DNA of 64,000 nucleotides from Nectonema munidae (lineage: Eukaryota > Nematomorpha > Nectonematoida > Nectonematidae): assembly GCA_030549495.1 (NCBI GenBank), contig JAUIRK010001039.1, forward strand, positions 1-64,000. The letters are read 5' to 3'. The position numbers and the translations under genes are program-made. Under the pieces are notes generated by a model. The model was not told the origin of the DNA. It ran no database searches and saw nothing but the letters and a program-made list of their open reading frames with translations. Position 1 is the first letter of the stretch. Every line of letters begins with the position of its first letter. Shown here piece by piece: positions 1 through 12,412 of the stretch.

Positions 1-1289
1 TACAGGATATCTACAAATATCACTTATCTGTCTTTATCTATAAAAAAACAAGATGCTTGAGATATATGAAAACACACTTGTGACTGAATTTTCAAACTTG
101 TGACTGAATATTTTTGGTTGTTTGTAAATAAAAATTCTTTTTCTTCTTCTTCTTCTCTATAGATCTCAATAAATGTATTTTTTTTTCAGCCAATAGTATA
201 TAATTTTTTAAAATGATTGACATTTAGTTTGACACTATAAGCCACAAATATATTTGAAACTCAAAAATAGCGGTAGAGTGGCAATCAATGGAATGTTTTT
301 TTTTGGTAATATCAACGTATATACATTTTTTTTATCAATTACGCTTTTAGCATATGTGAGAGTGGCGCCAAATTTGCAAAGTTCTACAAATGCGCCACAG
401 CAGTGCAAAAGAAAGTGTAGCATCCATGCTTGCAAACTTGATATGACTTTGCTTTAAAATATTTCCTTTCAGTATGCCTTTTTGCTTTGTTTAATAAGAC
501 TTGTCTAAGGATTTTTATCTCTGGTCAAAAAATCAAATATCTTCTGTCAAAAATAAAATTGTTCATGATATTCTTTATTTTTATGATTCATAACTCTAAG
601 GAGTAAATCACCATATGTTTGACTAATTGCAATGCCTACGTGAGAAAAATCAAATATATATCATGATAAAAACTTGGCCAAAAATTTCTGCCTGTTATAA
701 AAGTAAATAATATAATATTTGATATTGATAATATTGAAATATTTTTAACATTTTTGATTTGAAATCTGCTTTGAAGTGAATTGCCATATGTCTGTAAAGC
801 GAAGAAGATCAGAAATTTTAACCTAGCCGAATAAATAGTAAATGAAAGATATAACAGATTCTCTTGAAACCCTCTTCTCTGAACAATATTTACTGGTAAA
901 TACTGAATTGAGAAATGATGATATTAAAAAATTATGAAAAAAACAAAATGAACAATGTGAAATAGATGGTATGATATGGTAATAATAATAGAAGATGAAG
1001 GAAACAATGCAGTAAAATTTATTTCATTGAAAATTGACTATTTATAAGGAAGGATACCGTTAAAATGGCTGCTTCTATATTACAAATCGGTAATGGTATT
1101 TTCCACCGCTTATATCTGCCATGTGTGTTGTTGCCTCTTTATCAGATGTAGGAGCAAATCATAAAAACTTATTAAATTAACACATATTTAAATTTTATAG
1201 AGTCTACTTCCAAATTTCTAATACGCGAAATTGCCATTAGCTAATATGTAATTATGAGCATTCTAGCCATTCTTTTTTCCAATCGAAAG
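1..1289. other. AT-rich stretch, no feature recognised
   Basis: No conserved protein, RNA gene or clear repeat structure was found on either strand. The short open frames near 235-457 overlap each other on opposite strands and have no recognisable motif. Confidence 0.5.
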
Positions 1290-1975
1290 GAATTCTTCAT
1301 CAAGAAGGAAAATGCCGAAATGGTCATATAATGAAACTGTCTGCTGGAAAACAAAATAGATGGCTGTGTAAATTTCGTTCATGTAGAGAAGAATAAGGAG
1401 TAAGAACAAATAATAATAATCGGTTCGAAAACTATTTGATAGAAATATGTGTCCAACATCTTCTAGCTATAATTCTAGTGTGATTGGAGGACACCACATG
1501 ACTGTAGAAATAGATGAAAGTTTGTTCACCAAAAGAAAAAATCATGTTGGACGTATACTTCCTCAACAATGGCTTTTTGGAGGAATCTGCAGTGAGACAA
1601 AAGAAAATTTTTATGTTTATTGTCCCAGACAGGAAAGCAACAACACGTTATCCAATAATAAAGAATAGCATAAGGCCTGGAACTACAATAATAAGTGATG
1701 ACTTAGATGCATACAGAAATATGTTTTCCACCAATGATTATCATCATTTATTTGTTAATCATTCGAAAAACTTTATAGATCCTTCTAGTGGGGCTCACAC
1801 TCAAAATATTGAACGAATGTGGAGAAGTGCCAAAGAAATAAATAAAAAACAGAACGGCACTCATAAAAGTCTACTAGATTCATATTTGCGTGAGTTTATG
1901 TGGCGAGAGGAAATCAAAGATAAAAAAGGTTTAAACTCTTTTGATACAATACTTATTAATTTAAAGCGAAAATAT
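1290..1975 (+). pseudogene. Merlin (ISXO2/IS1016-like) DDE transposase, broken
   Basis: This is a decayed Merlin-superfamily cut-and-paste transposase. A degenerate zinc-ribbon-like N-terminus is visible near 1310-1390 (CRNGHIMKLS followed by RWLCKFRSCREE). The catalytic core follows: first acidic motif TVEIDESLF at about 1502-1530, second motif ISDDLDAYRNMF at about 1690-1725, third motif GAHTQNIERMW at about 1790-1825. The first motif lies in one reading frame and the other two in the next, so there is a frameshift around 1600-1625, within an A/T-rich run. There is also an in-frame stop in the N-terminal part near 1395. Merlin transposases are usually about 250-300 residues, which matches the span. 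Terminal inverted repeats and target duplications were not found. The family call rests on the spacing and wording of the three DDE motifs and is fairly secure; the element is inactive as it stands. Confidence 0.8.
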
Positions 1976-2046
1976 ATATTATATATTTATACACATCAGT
2001 TGCTATTGGGCTCCTCAATAGTTAAGTAATATTACACTTTTCATAT

Positions 2047-3233
2047 CACTGAGAAAAAAATTTTGTTATGATTACGAATATAACTTGCGATTATCTCTGT
2101 CCAAAAAACCACTAATTGATTAGTAATTACTACTGATATATTTGTCAGACTTACAAGTTTTTATTTGTTAATACTGTTAGTTTAATTTGTAACTTATACA
2201 AACAAATCTGTTAAGTACAGAGATTTTACTTGTAATTACTATTACTCCCATTTGTAACAGACACAACCAAATTTGTTTTATTCACAAATTATATTTGTAA
2301 TTACTAATACTTCGACTTTAAGAGACGCAATAAAATTTGTTTAAATCACCAATTATATTTATATTTACTAATACCTTGAATTGTAACTGTTAATATTAGC
2401 TTTGTTAATTTTGTTAATATTACAAAAAACTCCGTTATAATAAGATACTAATATTTTATACTTTATATGGAATTTGTGGGTTTAAAAAATATACTAATGC
2501 CCCTACTCTATAATGAAAATTTATCACCCTATCTTTAATCATAAAAACAATTCTTTAAAAATTAAAAACTATTGTAAAATTTAAATTTTTACGATATAAT
2601 TTAAAAATTGAAAAAATATAAATATAAGCAAATAAGAATTTTATTGTAAAAAGCAGCAATGATTATTTAAAAATCATTTTTCGTTTAACTCTCTTTCGAG
2701 TTTATAGGTAACATTGAGAATTTTCTTTATGTTTTGTTCTTTATCTTTCAAGCCAATTAACATGTTTTGGATAAAGCATAGTCTTTTTTTGACACATTTG
2801 GGAAACTCAAGGTTAAAACAAAAGCACGTTAAAACAAGTACTTTAATTGCTAACAAATCAAACTTGAGATCTTAGGCTAGAATAAAAAATATTTAAAAAC
2901 TTTACTCTGTAGTCAAAACTAATTTAACTTACATATTAGATTCACTTTGCTCCCTTTTCAGAGTAATAATATTGTAAGAAACAAGTAACGAACAGAAAGA
3001 GAGAAAATAAGAAGAGAGAAAGAAAATGACAAAGATGAATATGCGTAAGAGCTATTAGTGACATATCGTACTGCATCATTTACTTTTTTATCATTCTCAT
3101 CTGTTCTTTATATACAGATGCGTTCATCAAGTGTGTCTGTCTACAAACACAAGTTGTAAAGAGATTATTTACAAACTCTTAAAAATGAAATACAAATATG
3201 ATTAGTAATTATAACTAGTTATTTTTTTCAGTG
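2047..3233. mobile_element. CACTA-like non-autonomous element (MITE)
   Basis: The block starts with CACTGAGAAAAAAATTTTG at 2047 and ends with the inverted form ATTTTTTTCAGTG at 3233. Beyond these the two ends stay loosely complementary for about 30 bp. TAT directly precedes the left end (2044-2046) and directly follows the right end (3234-3236), a 3-bp target duplication as expected for CACTA/EnSpm elements, which begin with CACTR. There is no transposase inside; the centre holds a 65-bp tandem array. AT richness makes a 3-bp duplication weak evidence by itself. Confidence 0.5.
2160..2400. repeat. 65-bp tandem repeat, about 3-4 degenerate units
   Basis: A unit containing TAATTACTAnTAC, then a TTTGTAAC-like segment and AAATTTGTTTAA-like segment recurs with register points near 2168, 2233, 2298 and 2362, that is every 64-65 bp. 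It lies inside the CACTA-like element and resembles the subterminal arrays that transposases bind, but binding is not shown by the sequence. Confidence 0.6.
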
Positions 3234-3236
3234 TAT

Positions 3237-4167
3237 CATTCTATGTTTTTCCAACATTAACTAAAAATTTTAAACGAAAATATATATTATATATGTATAT
3301 AAAGTGAAATTATATATCTCTGTTATCTCCTTCCGACTCTAAAATTTTTTTTAAATGATATTATATAATAATCAGAGAAATGTTGATGAAACAGTAAAAA
3401 AGTAATAGAAGCAATGGCATTGAAAAAGGCATAACACAACTAAAATGGTACAGCCAAAAGTTATGTCATTTTTGAGTGTACATGCATTTTTAGCGTACCC
3501 GAAACACTCATCATCTATCAACGATTCCTTTAAAATGGCCCCCTCCACACCAAATAAATGGGAAGAACCATAACTTCCCTGTCTTCTCTTGTGTTTAACG
3601 AGAAAATGGAAAAAACTGAACTTACTCTTTACATGAAAGGGAAAACCATTATTTGATATCTGGGAGGGAGGAAGAGAGAGAGAGAGAGAGAGTAAAAATG
3701 ATTTGTGAAGTGGTTAGTAGTTGCACTCGGTACAAGCACTTATTGCAAATGGCCTAAGGTGCACTTTAGTATAGTACGCGTCACGCAAGTCGCCATTCAA
3801 TGTGGCCCATCTCGCATGGTTGGCATTGTTGAATGCTCACATCCAAAATTGGCCTAAGGCGGAATTAGACACTCTAGAAATGGAAACTGGCATTTTAAGA
3901 CTTAGAATGGTAGTATACACGTGCGATTCTATTGAAAATAGGAGATATCATACATTACACATATTTATATACGGTGAATGTATGCTTTCCATGTTTCGCA
4001 TTTTGTGGTTGTTAAATAAATCTTGAATGTCTGCTTTCTATTATTTTAAAGTTGCTGGTCTCCTACTTCCATTTAACTTCCTTCATCCCATAATATACAA
4101 AATACTCAAGAGTTTGGACGAAACATCCTCAAGTCTTAAACTATAGACCTACTGATATTTTGCATAC
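3237..4167. other. No gene seen; GA microsatellite at about 3671-3693
   Basis: Contains a short (GA)n run and a weak open frame at 3802-4026 (74 codons) with no recognisable motif. A 30-bp AT-rich segment at 3267-3300 resembles 1957-1992, next to the Merlin remnant; this may be low-complexity coincidence. Confidence 0.4.
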
Positions 4168-4577
4168 TCCTATAGCAGGGGTCGGGAACCTATGGCTCGC
4201 GAGCCAGACTCTTTTGATGACTTCAAAAGAAATCTCAAATAAATTAGGTCCCCTTCAGGATAAAGGGAGGTATTGCGATAAAGCATATCCTTCTTGCCAA
4301 TTCTACACTCTCTTAATTTCGTCATCATTACGAATCACGATGACACAAATAAAACTGATGATGATGCAGACCTTGCTTATTAATAAATAACTTCGATAAA
4401 ACAATGTTGTTTAAAATAAATTCAAAGTCTTATTATACTATAACATTGTTGGTCTTCTTTTTCCGTTTAATTGTAATCAGTATTAAAAAATATGTATGGC
4501 TCTCAGAGGATTAGATTTTAAAATATGTCTTTTTTGGGCTCTTTTAGTCAAAAAGGTTCCCGGCCCCTGTCCTATAG
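4168..4577. mobile_element. hAT MITE with perfect 8-bp target-site duplication
   Basis: The element proper is 4176-4569 (394 bp). It begins CAGGGGTCGGGAACC and ends GGTTCCCGGCCCCTG, so the termini are inverted repeats of the hAT type. The direct repeat TCCTATAG lies immediately outside both ends (4168-4175 and 4570-4577), a perfect 8-bp target duplication. Inside there is no transposase; the left subterminal part carries TATGGCTCGCGAGCC and the right part GGGCTCTTTTAGTC. The unmutated duplication suggests a fairly recent insertion compared with its neighbours. Confidence 0.92.
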
Positions 4578-5745
4578 TATACAAGCCGCATGTCCGTTGA
4601 TGAATCAGAGAATGTTTCCAGTGCTATGTTAGTTTTCTTAATAATGCTATCAAAGTATGGAACTCACTTCCAATTGATATTAGAGAAAATGTGATTCTGA
4701 AAAATTTCAAAAAAGATATTTTTTCACTTCTTAGCCTGTTTTCTTTCCTTTTTTTCTTTTTTTTAGATAACTTACTCAATCACTTATTAAAATGTTTCTC
4801 ACCATCTGTCACCTTTCTTATCAAGTCATCAATCAAAGAAATCTTGATTCATCTTCATTTCTCCTTCAAATCTCAATTTTACTTCATTCTGATGTAGTTT
4901 CATCATCATTCTCTCTGCTTTTATGACTTTGGATATACTTGTCTTCCTTTCAATTCTAACATCTTCATGTTACAATTCAAAAGGCAATTTTCATATGTTT
5001 TTTGTATCCCTTGTATATATTCTTCTCAATCCATTCTATTCTATTACAATGTATTTATATACGAGGTTCTTTATAGCGGATTTATTCGCACATCCATTCT
5101 TCTAGTATAGTGATGATCGCGAAGAAGATGATAAAATAGTGATTCTTACTAATGCGCTAAATGGCCTTCCTTTTTTGGTGCGCAACTTTGATCTTTGTTT
5201 ATGTAGTGTCAAGTTCAGGTGCTCTTCAGCAATTCCTTCATTGATTCTGTTATGGAAGTGATTCAAATTTCCTTCCATGAAATAGTGACGAAATATATTT
5301 TCAGAAAAATTTCAAACAACTCATCAGTACACATTTATAAAAAGCCGACACAAAAAGCACTTCCAATATGGCTGAGGGATGTATTGAGTGTATAAGATAT
5401 ATAATCTCACCCAACTCAACTCCGAGAAGTGAAAGTTGAGGCGCTTCTCTCGTTCTTCATAAGGACATCTGGCTGCAATTATAATATTTACGTCAGTATA
5501 CCAACTAAACTCAAAAGCTTACAGAAGTTCCTTCTTGCAATTTGTCACTATTTTCAAGTTTAAACAAGCGCCCTTACATTTATTTCTCTTATTACAGATG
5601 TACTAGAGTTTGCTTTTATTTTTACACTGCTTCCGAAATCAAGTGTGATCATTATTCCCCTTCTCACAGGTTTATTATTATTATTATCATTCAAAAAATA
5701 GGTTTAGTATTATATTAATATACAAATTTTTAATAACCCCAATGC
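4578..5745. other. No gene seen; 5' flank of the Tnp2-like transposon
   Basis: Long pyrimidine-rich stretches (4700-5100) give spurious hydrophobic open frames. The left end of the transposon whose coding part begins near 5746 should lie here, but I could not find a terminal repeat pairing with the region after 9574. Confidence 0.4.
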
Positions 5746-8179
5746 ATGAATGTAAAATTTGTACATTTTTTTGCTCAAACCACAGTGATTTTTTGTTTCA
5801 CTTATTTTTATCGTCATAGAAATGATCCTAACTTTATTGTAAATTGTTCTTTTAAAGGGTGTGGTGTTTCTTTCAGGAATTATAATGCTTCTAGGAAACA
5901 TTGTAATCGCAAACATTTAGATAGATCAGACAGCTATGATCATCACGAACCGCTTTACGATGATAGTGATGCCTTAAATGTTGAATGTTCAAGCTTAGAA
6001 ACAGGAAATGATTATGATTCAGCCAGTCTTCTATTTCAAATATCATTTCACTTACTCAAAATTTGTTTGATAAAAAAATCGAAAGGTTATTCACTAAAAT
6101 GAGCACTTTTGATATAGATTTAGTTAAGATAAATCAATTGGAACTTTCTTTTGATAACAATTTATTTGATGGATTGAAGACCTACTATTCACAGAATAAA
6201 TTTTTCAAGGAAAAGTTTTTTTATAAACGAACCTAAGACTGTTAAAATAGGAGAAGAAAATGTAAAATCCTTTGTTAGAGACATAACTGCTTTTTACGTA
6301 CCATTTTTAAAACAGCTTGAGAATTTACTCAATTCTTTTGAAATAACTGACTTAACTTTTCCCAAAGTAAATGAATTTTTGCCACAAATGTTAGATATTT
6401 TTAATGGAAATTATTTTCTTAATTCTGATAATACTTGTTCAAATACTTTATATTTTGCACTCTATTATGATGACTTTGAAAATGTAAATCCAATTGGGCA
6501 GCATCGTAAAAAACACAAAATTTCAGCTTTTTATTGGTCTTTGTTGAACCTGCCACCTGAGCTTAGATATAAAGTGAATGCCACACAACTATTAGCTCTT
6601 GTCAAGACAAAACACTTGAAAAAGTATGCGGTTAAATGTTTATTAGATGACTTCATCGCTAGCTTACAGAAAATTAAAATGGGTTTTTATTTTGCTTTGA
6701 AAAAAACAAATTGTTTTTTTTATGGAAGACTTTTGTTTGTTTTGGGCGATACTCTAGCTGCAAACTACATTGGTGGGTTTAAAGAGGGTGTATCTTTTAC
6801 TTTCAAACCTTGTTGTTCTTGTGAAATTACTCACACTGAGTTACAAGAGAGTTTTTTTATTGACAAATTAATTTTAAGAAAAGAAATAGAGCATAGATTT
6901 AGATGCTATAAGTTGGAGAAAATGTGTAAAGAAGAAAAATTATGTATTCGAGAAATCATGGCATAAATAGATCGAGTATTTTATCTGAGTTGGAATATTT
7001 TAATATAACTAAAGATATTTTGCATGATCCAATGCATATTTTGCTTGAAGGTATTGTTCCAAGAGAGATAAAATTATTGTTGAACTACTGTATTATCAAT
7101 AGAAAGTTTTTCTCTCTAGAAAAGCTGAACTGTTTAATCAAGAATTATCCTTATACTACAAATCAATTGAATGATAAACCTAATATTCTTTCAAAAGAGA
7201 GTTTGAGTTCAAATATTGTTTTTTCCAATGACTGCAATTGAAACCAAGAATTTTTTCTCAATATTACCTTATTTAATCGGAAATACTATTCCAGAAAATG
7301 ACGAAAATTGGGCAAATTTTTTGGAATTATTCAAAATATCATTTTTATGTTTGTCTCCTATTTCATCAGATACTGCTCTTAATTACCTTCATTTTTCAAT
7401 ATACAATTATTTGAACAGCTTTTCTTGTTTGTACCCAAATGAAAAAAAAACTCCTAAGCTACACTATTTGATTCATATGATTGATCAAATTAAACGTCTT
7501 GGTCCAGGTAGAAATCATTGGTGCATGAGGTTAGAAGCTAAACATAATGTATTTAAGTGTGTCAAATGGAAAAATTTTAAGTTCATTGAAAAATCTTTGG
7601 CTTTTTATCATCAGAAATGGATGTGTTTACAGCAGTCTTCGAAATATACCACTTCAATGGATTTTGTTTGTTCAGGAGTAACTTTGGAAAAAAAACAGAT
7701 AGATTTCAAAGTAAAATTATATTATCAGGAAAACTTCAAAAAAGTGTTTCCAGAAAAAATAATGAGAACAAAAAAAATTATAGTTTTAGGAAAACCTATA
7801 AACGTAGGAGATGTTTTTTTAATAGATTTTATTTATATAAGTGGACCTAAGTTGCTTTACTTGGAAGAAATTCTTGTAGACGGAGAAATAAAAGTTTATA
7901 TAGGTGAAGGTTAAAGAGATTAAACCACACTTTAATTCTTTCTTGTGTGAGAAGCTTCAGAGTAAATGTGTTTTTGACGTGAAAAACTTGACTTATAATT
8001 GGCTTCAGTTAATACATTCCTTGGGGGAAAATATGTACTATGTTACTTTGATTAATGTAGATTTTTGCTGTGAATTGTCGTTCTTTTTTCTCCAAGCATA
8101 CTATAAGATGAATACTCTCATACTGGTTGAAAGCATTACTCCAAACATGACAACAGAAGAATATATTTATTTTTTATGA
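5746..8179 (+). pseudogene. Tnp2/CACTA-like transposase (ORF1 of a large DNA transposon), broken
   Basis: The protein belongs to a large family of animal transposon proteins recognisable by an N-terminal C2H2 finger (CSFKGCGVSFRNYNASRKH, about 5848-5905), then FKTYYSQNKFFKEKFF-like sequence, then a core with LYYDDFENVNPIGQHRKKHK (about 6460-6520), ISAFYWSLLNLPPELR, a cysteine cluster CCSCEITH (about 6810), DPMHILLEGIVPREIKLLL (about 7030-7090) and KLHYLIHMIDQIKRLGP followed by MRLEAKH (about 7460-7550). The pieces sit in different frames: breaks occur around 6060-6240, near 6945-6965, near 7215-7240 in a T-run, and near 7910. I place it with Tnp2/CACTA-type transposases from the DPMHxxLEG-like motif; the superfamily is my inference. 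It is followed closely by a second, same-strand coding region. The element is probably non-functional. Confidence 0.72.
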
Positions 8180-8211
8180 ATATCGTTTTTAACATTTATA
8201 CCCAATTTTAG

Positions 8212-9574
8212 AAAATGAAGTTGACGAATTTGTTTTTATGAACTTGGAAACTTCCGAAATGCGTGAAGTAGTTGGAAATAAATTTGGGCATCTTAAAAAA
8301 CTTGACATGCTAGTTTCATATGTTAAAAGTAAAAATTTGAATACTTCAAATGGCATTTCCAAAGTTTGCATAAATGAAATTTCATCAAATTCAGCTTCTT
8401 TATTACAAAACTTGACAAACGAAAAACATGCAGAAAATATTATAGAAAAAAATCAGCCTAAACTATCTCAGTACATAGAAAATTATTTGAGAAAAGGGGA
8501 AGTTTTGAAAATTTTGGATAACATGATCGAAGAAGTATCATTTCATGCTTTGAGCGACGATTGTTTGAGGACAAAAGAAGATTACAACACATTCGGACAA
8601 TTGATGCATCAAAAATATCCATGTATAGGTTTTTACACATGGGAAAAATCCTTGGGTAATTTTATATTTATTCATGAAAATATAAATGTTTGTCTTTCAG
8701 TCTTTTTTACAGCGAAGTTTTCGCAAAAAGTAAGAAATTTGCGGTGGAAGTGGAAAAATTCACCATCAAAAAAAAGAAAAATTCCAAAAGAACGGCGAGA
8801 GAATTTTTAAATTGTGATCAAAATGGTATGATAATAACTTTTCCTTGTTCTTTGGAAATTATATTTGTTTTTTTAGAAGAATTTAGCGAATGTTCATTGA
8901 ATGATGCGCAAGAAGTGTTGGATTCTTTTGAAAACTTTGAAAATAGAGATAGGGAAAATTTTTGTTCTGCTCTTAAAATAACTTTTCCAAGAAGAAGAAA
9001 CGCAGTAGAAGCTATGATTGGAGAAAATGTATACTCTATAACTAAAAAATTTAAATTTTTAAGAAGTTTGAAAATCGTAAGCTTTTTTTGTAATTTTGTA
9101 ATTTTATATATATTCTTTATTTCTATTTAGATCGAGGAAGAATTTTACTTGTTGAAGCCTGAGTTGAAAAAAGAAGCAATAAAAGAAAACTGGACTGTTT
9201 TGTTTCAAATACTGAAAAATTGTTTAGAAATAAATTCTGATGTAAGAGTTTTTTTGTTTCTTCAGAAAAGTATATATACATTAAGTATTTTTAGAGGAGT
9301 TCCAAAGTTTAGAAGAATTCATGATTGAATATAAAATATTGAAAGTTTTAGAAAATAAGTTTAAAGTCAAGAAAAATCAAAACAAAGTTTTTTTAATGGA
9401 AGAGATAAAAGTAACTATATATTTTAATTTTTATAAGTATTCCATTATATTCTAGTATTTTAGGAGTCTTTTGAAGAATTGTCAGAAAAAACTTCAAACA
9501 TAAACTCGCCACCCAAGCTCTTAATTTTTTTGGAAAGCAATCAAGTTTCAAAAATCAATTTATTTTGTGTTTGA
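8212..9574 (+). pseudogene. Second transposon protein, SAMD3-like accessory ORF with five tiny introns
   Basis: Six exons can be read with GT-AG junctions: 8212-8655, 8701-8825, 8877-9076, 9131-9241, 9297-9410 and 9464-9574. The introns are only 45, 51, 54, 55 and 53 nt. The product shows the pattern of uncharacterised SAMD3-like proteins of animals: LSQYIENYLRKGEVLKILDN, a block ending FSQKVRNLRWKWKNSP, then ITFPRRRNAVEAMIGENV, and a C-terminus PPKLLIFLESNQVSKINLF before a stop at 9572-9574. The second exon needs one frame change in an A-run near 8770, so this copy is probably broken. The 45-nt intron is open in frame. The start is unsure: an acceptor at 8210-8211 leads in frame to the first ATG at 8238. 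It sits just after the transposase, same strand, and is likely part of the same element; it could instead be a 3' exon set of one long protein. Confidence 0.6.
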
Positions 9575-12412
9575 CTTACACTAACCAAAAAGTTTTCAAC
9601 TTTTGGGGTTTCTGCAAAAAGAAATTTTGGAGGATTTGAGTCCATTTTATAAGAGATCAAACCTTATAAAATTTGAAAAATGTTATAAAGAAATTTGATG
9701 TAAAAACCGATTTTTTCTCTATATATTGAAAGTAGTTTGAATAAAGTTTTTAGACTCTTTTTTTTATAACATTTTTAAGCTTAAATTTGCCCAAATAGTT
9801 TAGTAGCAAATTATACGTATAAACGGTAAACATAAATCATATTTAAAATAATTACGTCAGAAGCGTTTAAATCTATACGCCTAAAATTATGTTTTAGTAT
9901 AAACGCATTATATGTAAACGCGTTTAAAAGTCGAGACAAATTTGACGTTTAGAATTAGTTTTCTTATATTAATCTTTTTTTCCTTCTTTTCCATTCACTT
10001 AATAAATGATGTTATGCTAAGATCGAAATGTTCACTTTCAATCAAATGAAATATATTGATTTTCGTTTTTTGATTTTCCGCCAGTCGCGAAAATACGTCT
10101 ATTCTTTTTAGGAACAAAAGATGAGGAAAACGATGAGGCTTGCGGGTATCATGTATAAAATGCAAAGTTAAAAATGTTTTCAAGCAAACATCAAGTTATT
10201 CAAAATTATTTTTGACAAGACTTATCCATGCTATAAGCAGCAGTGCATTGGAAAATGTGAGAAAAGATAAAGTTTAGTGAGTTAAATTTGTAATCATCAT
10301 GAAACGTGCTTTAACATCAAAGTTGGCAGGAATCCATTTTGATATTGGAACTAAAGATATGTGTAAAAAATCTTTTAAATCGAAGAAATGTAAGGAGCTA
10401 TTATGGATGATTGCTTTAGCATAAAAATATATTTTGTTTAAAATTTAGATAATATATCCTTACAAAAAATTTACCTTGTAAAACACACATTTGACTGAAA
10501 CTTTGAGGCATAATAACACTCTAATTGTAAAAGCTCTGGGCCCAGGAATGAACTCAGCGCGATCGATTTAGGATTTACATTTGGATAATATTCTTGAACC
10601 ATTGACCGAAAATTTTGTCACTTTGATAAATTTTTCAAGAAGGCGTGTAGATCCACGAAACTTTTTTAATTTGCATTGAACAACAAAACATTCTTATTTA
10701 TTTTTTTAACTCTGTGCATTCATTCAGGACTTTTTAAGGATCTAGTTGATGATGAAATAATTGATATTTTCGAATTGATCATTCAAAATTCATCTAAAAT
10801 TTAATTACAACTTTCTTTCTGATTTTACTTTTTAACTCTGATTCATTCGAATTCCGAATGCGGAATAGTAAAAAACATATGTGTAGATAATTAGCGGCGA
10901 AATTAGCATTTCTGTGATTCTGATTATAATCGCGATATAATCAAAATATAAAATTATATAAGCGATTAAGATTATAATTGCGACCCTAACTTTATTCATC
11001 ATCACATAAAAACAAAAGTAAAATCTATAATAAAAAATTGAAGATGATTTTGCGTAGAATCTTTATTGAATGAAAATGTGTGCGGCGCACATGTTCATAA
11101 AGACGAAAATTTGAAAAGAACATTTCAGAAAGTGCATTTTGAAATATGATAAAAGCCAAGCCCTCACAGCGGAAAAGTATTGGATCAGGATTGAATCATT
11201 GGATTCAAAGCAGAAATAGTGGGATGGAAGTGAAAAAAGCATTTCTATTTTCCACGGCAATTCAGGAATCCAGTCGAATGAGAGAGCGTATTTCTGAATA
11301 TTTCAAGCACCCACAGAGTATCTGGATGCAAATTGCATGCAAGTTATAACTAAACTATATTTTCAATAAGCATTATATTCCATATCTATTTGACAAAAAT
11401 GGTGTTAAAATTTAGCGTATGGCGGTTTGTCAACCAATCAAGAGCAACGCTTATTAAATTTGTTTTCCCAAAAAGCTCAAGTATTCTTGACTTGATTATT
11501 TAAGAGTTTGTATAAGTTTGGTTTGTTACATAGCTAAAAACTTAGTTAGCTATAGTTAGTGAATTTAAACTAAAAAAAGGCACTCAGAATTAGTTAGGAG
11601 TAAGCCGTGAGTTAGTTCGTATAGGATTAACAAATTAGTTAACAATTTGGGTAGAGAGCGTATTAGCAGCCATTAGAAGATTTTTGAATTTACATTTTCC
11701 GTAAAAAAATAAATTTTGTATTATTTGAGTAAATAAATTTAAAAAAAAATAATTTTTTTTGAATAAATATTTTTTTGAAACAAAAATATGAAACAAAAAC
11801 ATAATCAATAAATAAAAAAAGTTATAAAGCATTATTAAAATAATTAAAAAAAAAAAATTATAAACAATTAATTTTAATGAAAAAAATCTATAAACTTTAT
11901 TTTGAAATTTTTATTTTTTTATTTTTATTTTGTTGGTTAATTGGTTCGTTTTTTTAGAGGATTTACAGCCAGCCTTCGTTAATCGGGACTACATAAAATG
12001 CGGTCCATCATTATCCGTATACAAATAAAATTTTCATCCCAAAATTCTCCCTTCTCTTTTTGCCTTTGAATACGAGAAGGATAAAAAGAGGAATAGTTTT
12101 TTAGTAAAAATAATTGAGCAATAGTTCACCTTTGCACTAAAATATTTGCTATATTGGTTGACAGGTTCGTAATTCGGGTAATTTTTTCAAATATTCTGCT
12201 CGGATAAACGAAATTAGTTTAATTAATTAATAAATTAAAGAAATTACTTTTTTTTTAGATGGTAAATCGGGTAGATAGATGTGTTAGATAGGGTGTATGT
12301 TATATATTTATAATTCATTTTAAAGCTACATCGCGCACACATCGCCTCTATTTTTTCAAATTCCCTGCCTCAAGTTATCCGATATTTATAAACTTAAACT
12401 GACTATTCTTAC
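9575..12412. other. No gene seen; repeats of a TAAACG motif near 9815-9930
   Basis: After the transposon comes AT-rich DNA. Between 9815 and 9930 the hexamer TAAACG or its complement occurs several times, which may mark the transposon's 3' subterminal region. Around 11965-12215 short segments (TTCGTTAATCGGGAC, and CGGATAAACGAAATT) resemble pogo/Tigger termini. A 65-67-codon open-frame pair near 11063-11349 is antisense to itself and has no motif. Confidence 0.35.

Noticed and set aside
4691-5105. Hydrophobic open frames as membrane proteins
   Set aside because: They come from a long T/C-rich tract; composition alone explains the Phe/Leu/Ser-rich translation.
9577-9600. CACTAACCAAAAAG as terminus of the Tnp2-like element
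   Set aside because: The orientation is wrong for a right-hand CACTA end, which should finish in TAGTG, and no matching left end was found.
11063-11349. Overlapping sense and antisense open frames
   Set aside because: No family resemblance and no supporting signals.
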